NCBI RefSeq assembly: GCF_001583415.1
Contig: NZ_CP014475.1
Coordinates: 1,984,001-2,048,000 of the forward strand
From: Mycolicibacterium phlei
GTDB lineage: Bacteria; Actinomycetota; Actinomycetes; Mycobacteriales; Mycobacteriaceae
Reading direction: 5' to 3'
DNA: 64,000 nt
Made by a program: the position numbers and the translations under genes. Shown here piece after piece: positions 31,729 to 40,755 of this stretch (its first letter is position 1; each line of letters opens with the position of its first letter). The notes beneath the pieces are model-generated. The model was given only the letters and a program-made list of their open reading frames with translations. It had not been told where the DNA came from and searched no databases.

Positions 31729-33872
31729 CCACCGCGAACCCGGCCGGGCACGTGCTGCCCGGGGAGGCGGACTACCACGCGCTCAACGCGATGCTGAATC
31801 TGTACGACGAGAACGGCAGGATTCAGTTCGACAAGGACAAGGAAGCCGCCAAGCAGTACTTCCTGCAGCATGTCAACCAGAACACCGTCTTCTTCCACAG
31901 CTACGACGAGAAGCTCGACTACCTGATCGAGAACGAGTACTACGAGCGCGAGGTGCTCGACCAGTACTCCCGCGACTTCATCAAGGCGCTGCTGGATCGC
32001 GCGTACGCCAAGAAGTTCCGCTTCCCGACGTTTTTGGGCGCGTTCAAGTACTACACGTCCTACACGCTGAAGACCTTCGACGGGAAGCGCTACCTGGAGC
32101 GGTTCGAGGACCGCGTCGTGATGGTGGCGCTGACGCTGGCCGCCGGTGACACCGACCTGGCCGAGAAGCTCGTCGACGAGATCATGGACGGCCGGTTCCA
32201 GCCGGCCACCCCGACGTTCCTGAACTCGGGCAAGAAGCAGCGCGGTGAGCCGGTGTCCTGCTTCCTGCTGCGCATCGAGGACAACATGGAATCCATCGGG
32301 CGCTCCATCAACTCCGCGCTGCAGCTGTCCAAGCGCGGCGGCGGTGTGGCGTTGCTGCTGAGCAACATCCGTGAGCACGGCGCCCCGATCAAGAACATCG
32401 AGAACCAGAGCTCGGGCGTCATCCCGATCATGAAGCTGCTGGAGGACTCGTTCTCCTACGCCAACCAGCTCGGCGCCCGGCAGGGGGCCGGTGCGGTGTA
32501 CCTGCATGCGCACCATCCCGACATCTACCGGTTCCTCGACACCAAGCGTGAGAACGCCGACGAGAAGATCCGGATCAAGACGCTGTCGCTGGGCGTGGTG
32601 ATCCCGGACATCACCTTCGAGTTGGCCAAGCGCAACGACGACATGTACCTGTTCTCGCCGTACGACGTCGAGCGGGTCTACGGCGTCCCGTTCGCCGACA
32701 TCTCGGTCACCGAGAAGTACTACGAGATGGTCGACGACAGCCGGATCCGCAAGACGAAGATCAACGCGCGCGAGTTCTTCCAGACGCTGGCCGAGCTGCA
32801 GTTCGAGTCCGGCTACCCGTACATCATGTTCGAGGACACGGTGAACCGGTCGAACCCGATCGCCGGCAAGATCACCCACTCGAACCTGTGCTCGGAGATC
32901 CTGCAGGTCTCCACGCCGTCGGAGTTCAACGACGACCTGTCCTACAAGAAGGTCGGCAAGGACATCTCCTGCAACCTGGGGTCGCTGAACATCGCCAAGG
33001 CGATGGACTCGCCGGACTTCGGGCAGACCGTCGAGGTGGCGATCCGGGCGCTGACCGCGGTGAGCGACCAGACCCGCATCACGTCGGTGCCGTCCATCGA
33101 GAAGGGCAACGACGAGTCGCACGCCATCGGCCTGGGGCAGATGAACCTGCACGGCTACCTGGCGCGCGAGCGGATCTTCTACGGCTCCGAAGAGGGCATC
33201 GACTTCACCAACATCTACTTCTACACGGTCTGCTACCACGCGATCCGCGCGTCGAACAAGATCGCGATCGAGCGGGGTAAGCACTTCAAGGGCTTCGAGA
33301 ACTCGAAGTACGCCAGCGGCGAGTTCTTCGACAAGTACACCGACCAGGTGTGGGAGCCCAAGACCGAGAAGGTGCGGAAGCTGTTCGCCGACGCCGGGAT
33401 TCACATCCCGACGCAGGAGGACTGGCGCCAGCTCAAGGAGTCGGTGCAGAAGTACGGCATCTACAACCAGAACCTGCAGGCGGTGCCGCCGACCGGGTCG
33501 ATCTCCTACATCAATCACTCGACGAGCTCGATCCACCCGATCGCGTCGAAGATCGAGATCCGCAAGGAAGGCAAGATCGGCCGCGTCTACTACCCGGCGC
33601 CCTACATGACCAACGACAACCTGGAGTACTTCCAGGACGCCTACGAGATCGGCTACGAGAAGGTCATCGACACCTACGCCGCGGCCACCCAGCACGTGGA
33701 CCAGGGCCTGAGCCTGACGCTGTTCTTCAAGGACACCGCCACCACGCGCGACGTGAACAAGGCGCAGATCTACGCCTGGCGCAAGGGAATCAAGACGCTC
33801 TACTACATCCGGCTGCGCCAGATGGCTCTGGAAGGCACGGAAGTGGAGGGTTGCGTCTCCTGCATGCTGTAG
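31695..33872 (+). CDS. nrdE: Class Ib ribonucleoside-diphosphate reductase alpha subunit NrdE
   Basis: A 725-residue protein matching the remembered M. tuberculosis NrdE nearly throughout. Visible elements are the ATP-cone-lacking N-terminus, [12 protein letters not shown], the substrate-site SNLCSEI, the catalytic [10 protein letters not shown] loop and the redox C-terminus GCVSCML. It reduces NDPs to dNDPs with NrdF. The GTG at 31695 gives MPPTV, as in M. tuberculosis, overlaps nrdI, and has GGAAGGA upstream. nrdF2 is not adjacent but lies about 9.5 kb downstream. Confidence 0.97.
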   Translation: MPPTVTAAEPVTTANPAGHVLPGEADYHALNAMLNLYDENGRIQFDKDKEAAKQYFLQHVNQNTVFFHSYDEKLDYLIENEYYEREVLDQYSRDFIKALLDRAYAKKFRFPTFLGAFKYYTSYTLKTFDGKRYLERFEDRVVMVALTLAAGDTDLAEKLVDEIMDGRFQPATPTFLNSGKKQRGEPVSCFLLRIEDNMESIGRSINSALQLSKRGGGVALLLSNIREHGAPIKNIENQSSGVIPIMKLLEDSFSYANQLGARQGAGAVYLHAHHPDIYRFLDTKRENADEKIRIKTLSLGVVIPDITFELAKRNDDMYLFSPYDVERVYGVPFADISVTEKYYEMVDDSRIRKTKINAREFFQTLAELQFESGYPYIMFEDTVNRSNPIAGKITHSNLCSEILQVSTPSEFNDDLSYKKVGKDISCNLGSLNIAKAMDSPDFGQTVEVAIRALTAVSDQTRITSVPSIEKGNDESHAIGLGQMNLHGYLARERIFYGSEEGIDFTNIYFYTVCYHAIRASNKIAIERGKHFKGFENSKYASGEFFDKYTDQVWEPKTEKVRKLFADAGIHIPTQEDWRQLKESVQKYGIYNQNLQAVPPTGSISYINHSTSSIHPIASKIEIRKEGKIGRVYYPAPYMTNDNLEYFQDAYEIGYEKVIDTYAAATQHVDQGLSLTLFFKDTATTRDVNKAQIYAWRKGIKTLYYIRLRQMALEGTEVEGCVSCML

Positions 33873-33888
33873 GGCCTCATTTCGCGCG

Positions 33889-33945
33889 CGAGTGTGGAGT
33901 TGTGTACGCGAAAACGCGATTCGGTGTGCGTCAAGCCCACACTCG
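33889..33945. terminator. Bidirectional hairpin between nrdE and the DUF5997 gene
   Basis: CGAGTGTGG (33889-33897) pairs with CCACACTCG (33937-33945), with an inner CGCG-AAAA-CGCG. It lies between convergent genes. Confidence 0.5.
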
Positions 33946-33951
33946 GCGTGG

Positions 33952-34323
33952 TCAGCGAGCCCGCTGCGCCTTGCGCTCGCGTTCCTCGCGCAGCACCTGC
34001 TGATAGCTCTCGCGCTCGGCGGCCAGCCACTCCGGGTTGTCCTCGATGATCTGGTTGATCTCGGCGGTGGTGAGCGCGGTGCCGACACCGTGGCGGGCCA
34101 GCGCGGCGATCGAGATGCCCAACTTGGCGGCCACCAGGTTTTTCGGATGCGGCCCGTTCTTGCGCAGATCCCTGAGCCACTGCGGCGGATCGGCCTGCAG
34201 CGCCGCCAGCTCGTCGCGGGTGATCGGGTTGGCCTGGAACTCCGGCGGCGTCGCGGGCAGGTACACGTCCAGCTTCCTCGCCGCGGTCGCGGGTTTCATG
34301 GACTGTGTGTTCGCCCTGCTCAT
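33952..34323 (-). CDS. DUF5997-like conserved actinobacterial protein
   Basis: A 123-residue small protein. KPATAARKLDVYLPATPPEFQ near the N-terminus, followed by ITRDELAALQADPPQWLRDLR and a predicted helical HGVGTALTTAEINQIIEDNPEWL, is the pattern of the uncharacterised DUF5997 family as remembered. The basic C-terminus may be disordered. The ATG at 34323 is used. It diverges, with only 28 bp between, from a LysR-effector-domain protein. Function unknown; it may bind nucleic acid, but there is no recognisable HTH. Confidence 0.78.
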   Translation of the reverse strand: MSRANTQSMKPATAARKLDVYLPATPPEFQANPITRDELAALQADPPQWLRDLRKNGPHPKNLVAAKLGISIAALARHGVGTALTTAEINQIIEDNPEWLAAERESYQQVLREERERKAQRAR

Positions 34324-34351
34324 GGGACCAGCGTATCGGTAGCCTGAGGCG

Positions 34352-35065
34352 GTGACCCCGCAGTCCCTCACCCTCGGCTACATGCCCGGTGGGACGCCCG
34401 CCAAGTGGGCCCGGATCTGGGCGCAACGCCACCGCGACGTCACCCTGCACCTGCATACCGTCGCCGCGGCCGACGCCGCCGACGCAGTGCGCGACGGCAC
34501 CGTCGACCTGACCCTGCTGCGTCTGCCCGCCGACACCGCCGGCCTCGCGGTCATCCCGCTCTACGAGGAGACCACGGTCGTCGTCGTGCCCACCGACCAC
34601 GTCGTCACCGCCGCCGACGAGATCACCGCCGCCGACCTCGACGGCGAACCCAGGCTGGTCCCGCTCGACGACGTCGTCGACTGGCCCGAGGCTCCCGGTG
34701 AGCCGGTCGAGTACCGGCCCGAAACCACCGAGGCCGCAATCGAACTCGTCGCCACCGGGATGGGGGCGCTGATCGTGCCGCAGTCGCTGGCGCGGCTGTA
34801 CCACCGCAAGGATCTGACCTACCGGCCCATCGCCGACGCGCCCACCTGTGCGGTCGCGCTCGCGTTCCCGGAGGGGTCGCCGTCGGCGCTGGTCGAGGAG
34901 TTCATCGGGATCGTGCGGGGCCGCAGGCCCGGTTCCTCACGCGGGCAGACCCAGCCGCCGCCGAAACGCACCGCACGGGAGAAGGCGCTCGCCAGGCAGG
35001 CCGCCCGTGCCGCCGCCGGGAAGACGGCCCGCAGGCCGGTGAAGCCGAAGCGGGGGAGACGCTAG
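34352..35065 (+). CDS. LysR-type effector-binding domain protein lacking an HTH
   Basis: A 237-residue protein. It begins directly with LTLGYMPGGTPAKWARIW, the first strand of a LysR substrate-binding domain, with DLTLLRLPADTAGLAVIPL and the periplasmic-binding-protein-like second lobe. The usual N-terminal winged HTH is absent. A basic tail rich in Lys/Arg (residues ~205-237, KPKRGRR end) might contact nucleic acid or a partner. GTG start at 34352. The tight divergence with the DUF5997 gene suggests the two act together. Confidence 0.8.
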   Translation: MTPQSLTLGYMPGGTPAKWARIWAQRHRDVTLHLHTVAAADAADAVRDGTVDLTLLRLPADTAGLAVIPLYEETTVVVVPTDHVVTAADEITAADLDGEPRLVPLDDVVDWPEAPGEPVEYRPETTEAAIELVATGMGALIVPQSLARLYHRKDLTYRPIADAPTCAVALAFPEGSPSALVEEFIGIVRGRRPGSSRGQTQPPPKRTAREKALARQAARAAAGKTARRPVKPKRGRR

Positions 35066-35481
35066 CGGACGGTGACCGTGCCGTCGTCGTTGATCAGCCA
35101 CGCCGGGTTGACCGCGACCTCCCACACGTGGCCGTCGAGGTCGGCGAAGTACCCGGAATACCCGCCCCAGTAGGTCTTCTCGGCCGGTTTGATGATCGTC
35201 CCGCCGGCCGCCCGCACCTGCGCCATGACTTCGTCGACCTCGGCCTCGGTGCGCTGGTTGATCGCGATGCTGATACCGCTGAACCGGCCGTCGACGGGGA
35301 CCCCGCAGTCGGCGGCCAGGTCGTCGCGGCCGAACAGCGCCAGCGCGATGCCGGCGAGCTGGTAGAAGACCACGCCCTCGTACACACCGGCCGGAGTCCA
35401 GCCGAGGCCGTCCTCGAAGAACGCCCGCGACCTCGTTAGATCGTCGACTCCGAGCGTGAGCAGGCTGATTCGCTGTTCCAT
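35062..35481 (-). CDS. VOC/glyoxalase-fold protein
   Basis: A 139-residue vicinal-oxygen-chelate protein. The N-terminal LGVDDLTRSRAFFEDGLGW and the C-terminal YFADLDGHVWEVAVNP bracket the paired beta-alpha-beta-beta-beta modules of the glyoxalase/bleomycin-resistance superfamily. Specific activity cannot be told. The ATG at 35481 has AGGG upstream; a GTG at 35490 is also in frame. It is convergent with the LysR-domain gene, with a 4-bp overlap, and diverges from the iron-box operon. Confidence 0.85.
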   Translation of the reverse strand: MEQRISLLTLGVDDLTRSRAFFEDGLGWTPAGVYEGVVFYQLAGIALALFGRDDLAADCGVPVDGRFSGISIAINQRTEAEVDEVMAQVRAAGGTIIKPAEKTYWGGYSGYFADLDGHVWEVAVNPAWLINDDGTVTVR

Positions 35482-35526
35482 GCGGCTCACCCTAGACCCG
35501 GGGTACGACGAGAAACCCCGATGAAA

Positions 35527-35564
35527 TCAAGCAAGGCTTGCCTAATTAGGTAAGGCTCTCTACA
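35527..35564 (+). promoter_or_regulatory. Two abutting IdeR-type iron boxes
   Basis: TCAAGCAAGGCTTGCCTAA (35527-35545) matches 15 of 19 positions of the IdeR consensus TWAGGTWAGSCTWACCTWA. TTAGGTAAGGCTCTCTACA (35546-35564) matches 14 of 19. They are head to tail with no gap, 39 bp before the secreted-protein ATG. Confidence 0.72.
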
Positions 35565-35602
35565 TTTAGCGGAAAGTTTTCCTCTAAATAGGAGTTGCGT
35601 GC

Positions 35603-36073
35603 ATGATCAGGCGCCTGTGCCTCCTCGTCGCGACGGTCGTCGTCGGCTCGCTGTTCGTCGCGCCCGCGGCCGCCGCCCAGCCCGAGGCCACCGACCACGA
35701 GTTCGCGATCACCTCCGAGGTGCCCTCTCTGGCCGAACTCGACGCGCAGATCCGTCTGCTGGTCGCCACTCCCGCACCCGACTGGGTCAAGGCCGCCCAG
35801 CTCGAAGGCGGTGACCGCGCGGTCATTGTGCCGAAGATGATCTACAAGATCGGCTTCTTCCGTGCGCCCAAGGGCTCCAGCCAGGTGACCGGGCCGGAGA
35901 CCCACGACGGCGACCGGCACACCGCGATCATCAACGCCAGCCGGCAGGGTGCGCCGACGATCCAGGTCGAGGCCGAGTGGCGGCGCATCGACGGCCGGTG
36001 GAAACTGGCCAGCAAGTCGCTGTGCAACGGCATCAAGACCATGGGCCTGCCGATCCCGTGCAACTTCCAGTGA
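35603..36073 (+). CDS. Secreted MTB12-like protein
   Basis: A 156-residue exported protein. The signal peptide is residues 1-24 (basic MIRR, hydrophobic core, AAA before QPEA). The mature part has DKxEGG-like AQLEGGDRAVIVPKMIYKI and ends VEAEWRRIDGRWKLASKSLCNG; this resembles the fold of the secreted antigen MTB12/CFP-2. Two late Cys residues could form a disulfide. ATG at 35603 with AGGAG eight bases upstream. It is first in the operon behind the double iron box, suggesting induction in low iron. Confidence 0.75.
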   Translation: MIRRLCLLVATVVVGSLFVAPAAAAQPEATDHEFAITSEVPSLAELDAQIRLLVATPAPDWVKAAQLEGGDRAVIVPKMIYKIGFFRAPKGSSQVTGPETHDGDRHTAIINASRQGAPTIQVEAEWRRIDGRWKLASKSLCNGIKTMGLPIPCNFQ

Positions 36074-36080
36074 TTGCCCC

Positions 36081-36773
36081 GTGATCGAAACGGTCGGACT
36101 GACAAAGAGTTTCGGGGACCGTCTGGTCACCGACGACGTCACCGTCACGTTTCCCGCCGGCGCGGTGACCGCACTGCTAGGCCTCAACGGAGCGGGCAAG
36201 ACCACCCTGCTACGGCTGCTGGCCGGGCTGATCCGCCCCGACGGCGGGACCGTCACCGTGTGCGGCCGCCGCCCCGGCGGCGACCCGCGGCTGCTGAGCC
36301 TGCACCTCGGGCCCGACGCCATGGATGCCCGCCACACCGTGCGCCGCCACATGGCCTGGCTGGCCGCGCTGTCCGGCGTCGACGCCGCCCGCGTCGACGC
36401 GGTGCTGCACGACACCGGGCTCGACACCCACCGCGACCGCCGCATCGGCCGGCTGTCGCTGGGGGCGCGCCAGCGCGTCGCGATCGCCAGCGCCCTGCTC
36501 GCCGATCCCCAGGCGGTGCTGTTCGACGAACCTCTCAACGGTCTCGACGTGCCCGGCATCGTCTGGTTCCGGTCCCTGCTGCGCGATCTCGCGCAGCGCG
36601 GCCGCACCGTCGTCGTCGCCACCCACCTGCTGTCGGAGGTGGCGCTGACCGCCGACCACATCGCGCTGCTGGCCGACGGCCGACTGCGGGCCACCGGCGG
36701 GCTCGACGAGCTGCGGCCCGCAGGCGTCGACACCCGCGAGTGGCTGGAATCGACGCTGCTGGAGTGCGCGTGA
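36081..36773 (+). CDS. ABC transporter ATP-binding protein
   Basis: A 230-residue ABC ATPase. Walker A is GLNGAGKTT, Walker B is AVLFDEP and the H-loop is ATHLLSE. The signature is degenerate, LSLGARQRV in place of LSGGQ. The type is that of ABC-2/NosF-like exporters. GTG start 7 bp after the preceding stop; its stop overlaps the permease start (GTGA). It would drive the adjacent permease. Substrate unknown. Confidence 0.88.
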   Translation: MIETVGLTKSFGDRLVTDDVTVTFPAGAVTALLGLNGAGKTTLLRLLAGLIRPDGGTVTVCGRRPGGDPRLLSLHLGPDAMDARHTVRRHMAWLAALSGVDAARVDAVLHDTGLDTHRDRRIGRLSLGARQRVAIASALLADPQAVLFDEPLNGLDVPGIVWFRSLLRDLAQRGRTVVVATHLLSEVALTADHIALLADGRLRATGGLDELRPAGVDTREWLESTLLECA

Positions 36774-37543
36774 ACGCCGTCCTGCGCAGCGTACGCGCCG
36801 AGCGGGTGCGCACCGGCGGACCCGGCCGGCTGTGGACCGTGATGGTGCCCGCGGCCGTCGCGATCCCCGCCGTCATCACCTTCGGGATCGCGCTGGTCGC
36901 CGAGTCGTTCGCGCGCATCCCGGGCCAGATCTCGGTGCTGCAGGTGACCACCTCCAACGCCGCCTACTGGGTCATCACGATCACCGTCATCATGGCGGCG
37001 GTCGCCGCCGCGGACGGGCAGGCCAGCGAAAGCCGTTCCGGCATCAGCGAATACGTCCGGTTGGCGATGGCACGTCCGGGACCGGTGCTGCTGGGGCGGT
37101 GGCTGTTCTACGGCGTGCTGGGCGCGCTGGTCGCGTTCGCGACGCTGGTGCTCGTGCTGGTGGCGCTGCCGCTGCTGGCGCCGACGGTGTACGGGCCGGT
37201 CTCGGCGACCGACGCGGTGGGGCAGCGGCTGCTGTGGACGGTTCCGCTGCTGGCGTTCTTCGCCGCGGCCGCCGGTGTCGGCGTCGGCGCGCTGATCCGC
37301 TCACCGTTGGGCGCGGTCGCGGCGATCCTGGTGTGGGCGTACGCATTCGAGACCGCCGCCGGATACCTGCCCAGCGGCGCCACCGTGCAACGGTTCATGC
37401 CGCTGCTCAACGCGGTGTACGCCACCGGCCAAGACACCGTACTGGCCCCGCCGTGGGGACAGGGTTTTGCACTGCTGTACACATGCTCCGTGTTCACGGC
37501 GATCTTCGTGATCGCCGCTTTAGAGAGGACGATTCGAACATGA
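36770..37543 (+). CDS. ABC-2-type permease
   Basis: A 257-residue membrane protein with about six hydrophobic segments (roughly residues 22-46, 62-82, 104-128, 153-175, 180-200 and 230-252), as expected for an ABC-2/NosY-like permease. No signal peptide. It is fused by GTGA and ATGA overlaps to the ATPase before and the methyltransferase after. The complex would sit in the cytoplasmic membrane; direction is probably export. Confidence 0.8.
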   Translation: MNAVLRSVRAERVRTGGPGRLWTVMVPAAVAIPAVITFGIALVAESFARIPGQISVLQVTTSNAAYWVITITVIMAAVAAADGQASESRSGISEYVRLAMARPGPVLLGRWLFYGVLGALVAFATLVLVLVALPLLAPTVYGPVSATDAVGQRLLWTVPLLAFFAAAAGVGVGALIRSPLGAVAAILVWAYAFETAAGYLPSGATVQRFMPLLNAVYATGQDTVLAPPWGQGFALLYTCSVFTAIFVIAALERTIRT

Positions 37544-38343
37544 CTGGCCAACAAGCACTTCCGCTGCCCAACCGGTCCGACGAGGATCTGCCCGGCCACT
37601 GGCTGCTGGCCCGGCTGGGCAAGCGCGTGCTGCGCCCCGGCGGGCTCGAGCTGACCAGCCGACTGCTGAACGCGGCGAGGATCAACGGCGCCGACGTGGT
37701 CGAACTGGGCCCCGGGCTGGGCCGCACCGCCACCGACATCGTCGCGCAGCAGCCGCGCAGCTACGTCGGTGTCGACGACACCGCCGCGGCCACCGAATCG
37801 GTGAAGGCGATCGTCGCGCCCGTCGGTGGCAAGGTCGTGGTCGCCAACGCCGCCGACACCGGATTGCCCTCCGGCAGCGCCGATGTGGTGATCGGTGAGG
37901 CCATGCTGACGATGCAGGGCGACAAGGACAAGCGCGCCATCGTCGCCGAGGCGTTCCGCGTGCTGCGGCCCGGCGGGCGCTACGCGATCCACGAGCTCGG
38001 CCTCAAGCCCGACAACCTGTCGCAGGACATCAAGGACGACATCCGCCGCGACATGTCTCGCGCGATCAAGGTCAACGCCCGCCCGCTGACCACCGCGGAG
38101 TGGTCGGATCTGCTCAAGGAGGCCGGGTTCGAGGTCGTCACCGTCGAGCACGCCAAGATGGCGCTGCTCAACCCGCTGCGCGTGCTCGCCGACGAGGGTC
38201 CGCTCGGCGCGCTGCGCATCGTGGGCAACCTGATCCGCCGTCCGGCCGCACGCAAGCGGGTGCTCGGGATGCGCAGCACCTTCAACCGCTACAAGCACAC
38301 GCTGACCGCCGTCGCGGTCGTCGGCGTCGTGCCGACGTCGTGA
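37540..38343 (+). CDS. Class I SAM-dependent methyltransferase
   Basis: A 267-residue methyltransferase. Motif I is VVELGPGLGRTA, the acidic residue follows in YVGVDDT, and the post-I region is GEAMLTMQ with a FRVLRPGGRYAIHE strand. The fold resembles small-molecule methyltransferases of the UbiE type. The acceptor is unknown. The ATG overlaps the permease stop, so it is translationally coupled to the transporter and may modify its cargo. Confidence 0.86.
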   Translation: MTGQQALPLPNRSDEDLPGHWLLARLGKRVLRPGGLELTSRLLNAARINGADVVELGPGLGRTATDIVAQQPRSYVGVDDTAAATESVKAIVAPVGGKVVVANAADTGLPSGSADVVIGEAMLTMQGDKDKRAIVAEAFRVLRPGGRYAIHELGLKPDNLSQDIKDDIRRDMSRAIKVNARPLTTAEWSDLLKEAGFEVVTVEHAKMALLNPLRVLADEGPLGALRIVGNLIRRPAARKRVLGMRSTFNRYKHTLTAVAVVGVVPTS

Positions 38344-38355
38344 CAGACTCTGGGT

Positions 38356-39030
38356 ATGTCCGTCCCGCGCCACACGCTTGATGCGCCGTCGGACCGCGCA
38401 GCCGGTCAGCAGCGGCGGAAGGTCTTGGAACTGGTGAAGGCCGCGCAGGCGCCCGTCGACGCTAAGTACGTCGCCGACGCCCTGCAGCTGCACATCACCA
38501 CCGCCCGGTTCCACCTGGCGACGCTGGAGGAGCAGGGCGCGATCCGGCGTCGCGGCGCCGCCAAGGGAGGTGGCGCGGGGCGCCCGCGGCTGACGTACGA
38601 GCCGGTGCCGCGGCTGGACTACGCCGACATCGTCGCACTGTTCGCCGAGCACCTCGGCGGCACCCCGTCCGAACGCGAGCAACGGGCGCTGCGCATCGGC
38701 GCGGATCTGGCCCGGCGGGCGCGGGTGGCCCGGTTGCGGTCCGAGGCCACCATCGCCGACATGGTGGTGGCCACGCTCGACGAGCTCGGCTTCCAGGTGC
38801 GCTCGGTGCTCAACTCGTTCGGCGAGATCACGGTGCAGATCTGCACCTGCCCGCTGGCCGAGGTGGCCGCCACCGCACCGGAGGTGGTGCGCGGTATCCA
38901 GCAGGGACTCATCCAGGAAGTGATCGACCGCAACGCCGACGCCGTCGGCGCCCGGTACCAGGCGTCGGTGACGCCGGACCCGCACGGAGGGTCGTGCGAG
39001 GTCAACTTGATTTTGCGCCCCGAGCGCTGA
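38356..39030 (+). CDS. SufR-like winged-HTH regulator with C-terminal cysteines
   Basis: A 224-residue regulator. The N-terminal HTH (QRRKVLELVKAAQAPVDAKYVADAL ... LHITTARFHLATLEEQGAI) is of the DeoR/ArsR-like SufR type. The C-terminal domain carries ICTCPLAEVA and, about 50 residues later, GGSCEVNLI: three Cys positioned as in Fe-S-binding SufR proteins. SufR senses Fe-S status and represses suf genes. Position in an operon headed by iron boxes fits an iron or Fe-S sensor. It starts 12 bp after the methyltransferase stop. Confidence 0.75.
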   Translation: MSVPRHTLDAPSDRAAGQQRRKVLELVKAAQAPVDAKYVADALQLHITTARFHLATLEEQGAIRRRGAAKGGGAGRPRLTYEPVPRLDYADIVALFAEHLGGTPSEREQRALRIGADLARRARVARLRSEATIADMVVATLDELGFQVRSVLNSFGEITVQICTCPLAEVAATAPEVVRGIQQGLIQEVIDRNADAVGARYQASVTPDPHGGSCEVNLILRPER

Positions 39031-39077
39031 GAGGAAATCGCTCCGAGGCTGAAACCCGGGGTACGAGAGGAGAACTC

Positions 39078-39416
39078 ATGACCGCGTCCACCGCTCTGTC
39101 GCTGCACCAGCTCGCCGACGAGCAGATCGCCGCCGCCAAGGCCGCATCGGCGGGCCGCTCCGCGCAGAGTGTGTTCGGCGGCAGTGGTAAGACGCTGCGG
39201 CAGACCGTGCTGGCGCTGGCCGCCGGCAACGGGCTGGCCGACCACGAAAGCCCCGGTGAGGCAACGCTGTTGGTGCTGCGTGGCCGGGTCCGGCTGAACG
39301 CCCCCAGCGGCAACATCGAGGCGGCCGCCGGCGACTACTTCGAGATCCCGGCCGAGCGGCACAGCCTCGACGCGCTCGAGGACTCCGCGGTGCTGCTGTC
39401 GGTGGTGCCCCGCTAG
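39078..39416 (+). CDS. Small cupin protein
   Basis: A 112-residue single-cupin protein. ATLLVLRGRVRLNAPSGNIEAAAGDYFEIPAERHSLDAL carries the cupin strands; the first-motif histidines are replaced (ADHESPGEATL), so metal binding may be reduced to His/Glu residues. ATG at 39078 with GAGAGGAGA upstream, 47 bp after the SufR-like gene. Last gene of the iron-box operon, or separately started. Function unknown. Confidence 0.78.
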   Translation: MTASTALSLHQLADEQIAAAKAASAGRSAQSVFGGSGKTLRQTVLALAAGNGLADHESPGEATLLVLRGRVRLNAPSGNIEAAAGDYFEIPAERHSLDALEDSAVLLSVVPR

Positions 39417-39419
39417 GGG

Positions 39420-40604
39420 CTACTTCTTCACCGTGTGCTGGGGGCCCTGTGCCTTCTTGTACAGGGCCTTCAGCAGGCGGTCGCGGAACATCGCGTTGTC
39501 GATCAGCTTGACGCCGGCCTCGGCCAGCTTCGGCTGCCCGATCAGCTTGTGCATGATGCGGCCGCGCCGATACTCCTTGCCCCACGCGGCTTCCATCCGC
39601 TGCGCGTAGTTGGTGAAGTCGTCGGGCCCACCGTTCTCCAGCGCCATGATCGCGCACTCGCCCGCGGCCAGACCGGATTCGAGCGCCTTGGAGATGCCCG
39701 CGCCCGACGCCGGCTTGCCCGCACCCAGCGAGTCACCGGTGAACAGCACGCCGGGTCGCCACGGCGGCCACGCGGTGAAGCCCATCGGCAGTCGCCACGC
39801 CCGCACGCTCTTGTTCTTCTTGAGCTCCTCGATCGGCGGCAGATCCCACTCGCGCGGCAGCGAGCGCAGGAACTCGCCGAGGAACTGGGTGGCGTTGATC
39901 TTCTGCCAGTTCTTGTAGCTGTTGACGTAGCCGAGTCCGATGTTGAACAGCCCGTTGCCCATCGGGAACACCCAGCCGTAGCCGGGCAGCTGATCACCCT
40001 CGAAGACCAGCTTGAGGTAGATGTCGAGGCTGTCGGAGTCGGGCCGGTTGGCCGGCATCTCCGAGCGGATCGCGATCGCCGAGTAGCCGTTGTACTCCGA
40101 GTCGATCTTCAGGGCCCGCTTGATGGGGGAGTAGGCGCCGTCGGCGGCGATCACCGCGTCGCCGAACACCTTCTCGCCGCTCTTGAGCGTCACGCCGACG
40201 ACCCGGCCGTTCTCCACGATCGGCCCGGCGACCTCCGCGCCCTGGCGCACCTCGGCGCCTGCGGACTCGGCGTGCTTGAGCAGCGTGGTGTCCAGGCGCT
40301 CACGGCTGACGGTGTGGCCGTGGTCGGGCATCCCCGGGCGCTTGGGGAACGACAGCTCCCACTCGCTCGGGCTGAACACCGTCACGCGGTTCACGCGGTG
40401 GTACGTGGCGACCTCGTCGGCCAGCCCCATCTTCTGCAGATAGCTCACGGCGCGGGCGGTGAGACCATCGCCACAGGGCTTGGGTCGCGGGAACTCGGCC
40501 TTGTCGAGGACCACTACCTTCGCGCCGGTCTGCGCGGCCTGCCACGCCGCGGCCGAGCCGGACGGCCCGCCACCTGCGATGACCAGGTCGTATCGCTGCG
40601 TCAT
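39420..40604 (-). CDS. Geranylgeranyl reductase-family FAD oxidoreductase
   Basis: A 394-residue flavoprotein. The FAD-binding IAGGGPSGSAAA, the family motif PKPCGDGLT, the GYGWVFP substrate-site segment and GDSLGAGKPASGAGI are those of geranylgeranyl/digeranylgeranyl reductases such as MenJ. These reduce isoprenoid double bonds, for example in menaquinone or polyprenyl carriers. The ATG at 40604 is chosen at the conserved start MTQRYDLVIAGG; an upstream reading would continue into the next promoter. It is convergent with the cupin and diverges from the TetR gene. Confidence 0.88.
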   Translation of the reverse strand: MTQRYDLVIAGGGPSGSAAAWQAAQTGAKVVVLDKAEFPRPKPCGDGLTARAVSYLQKMGLADEVATYHRVNRVTVFSPSEWELSFPKRPGMPDHGHTVSRERLDTTLLKHAESAGAEVRQGAEVAGPIVENGRVVGVTLKSGEKVFGDAVIAADGAYSPIKRALKIDSEYNGYSAIAIRSEMPANRPDSDSLDIYLKLVFEGDQLPGYGWVFPMGNGLFNIGLGYVNSYKNWQKINATQFLGEFLRSLPREWDLPPIEELKKNKSVRAWRLPMGFTAWPPWRPGVLFTGDSLGAGKPASGAGISKALESGLAAGECAIMALENGGPDDFTNYAQRMEAAWGKEYRRGRIMHKLIGQPKLAEAGVKLIDNAMFRDRLLKALYKKAQGPQHTVKK

Positions 40605-40755
40605 GTATCTCGTCTCGTCGAACTGCCTGTCGCTGCGATAGTACCTGCGGCGGGTGCTTCGTTCTCTATGGAGCGGGTTCGCCGAGTGCGATTTGCGTGA
40701 CAGTGGACGGCCGGGTCTGAGCAGGTCAGCAGTGCTCGAGCGGTACAGTGACCAG

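Noticed and set aside
31569..34088. An 839-codon open frame antisense to nrdI-nrdE
   Set aside because: It is the reverse-strand shadow of highly conserved nrdE codons; its translation is low-complexity and matches no family.
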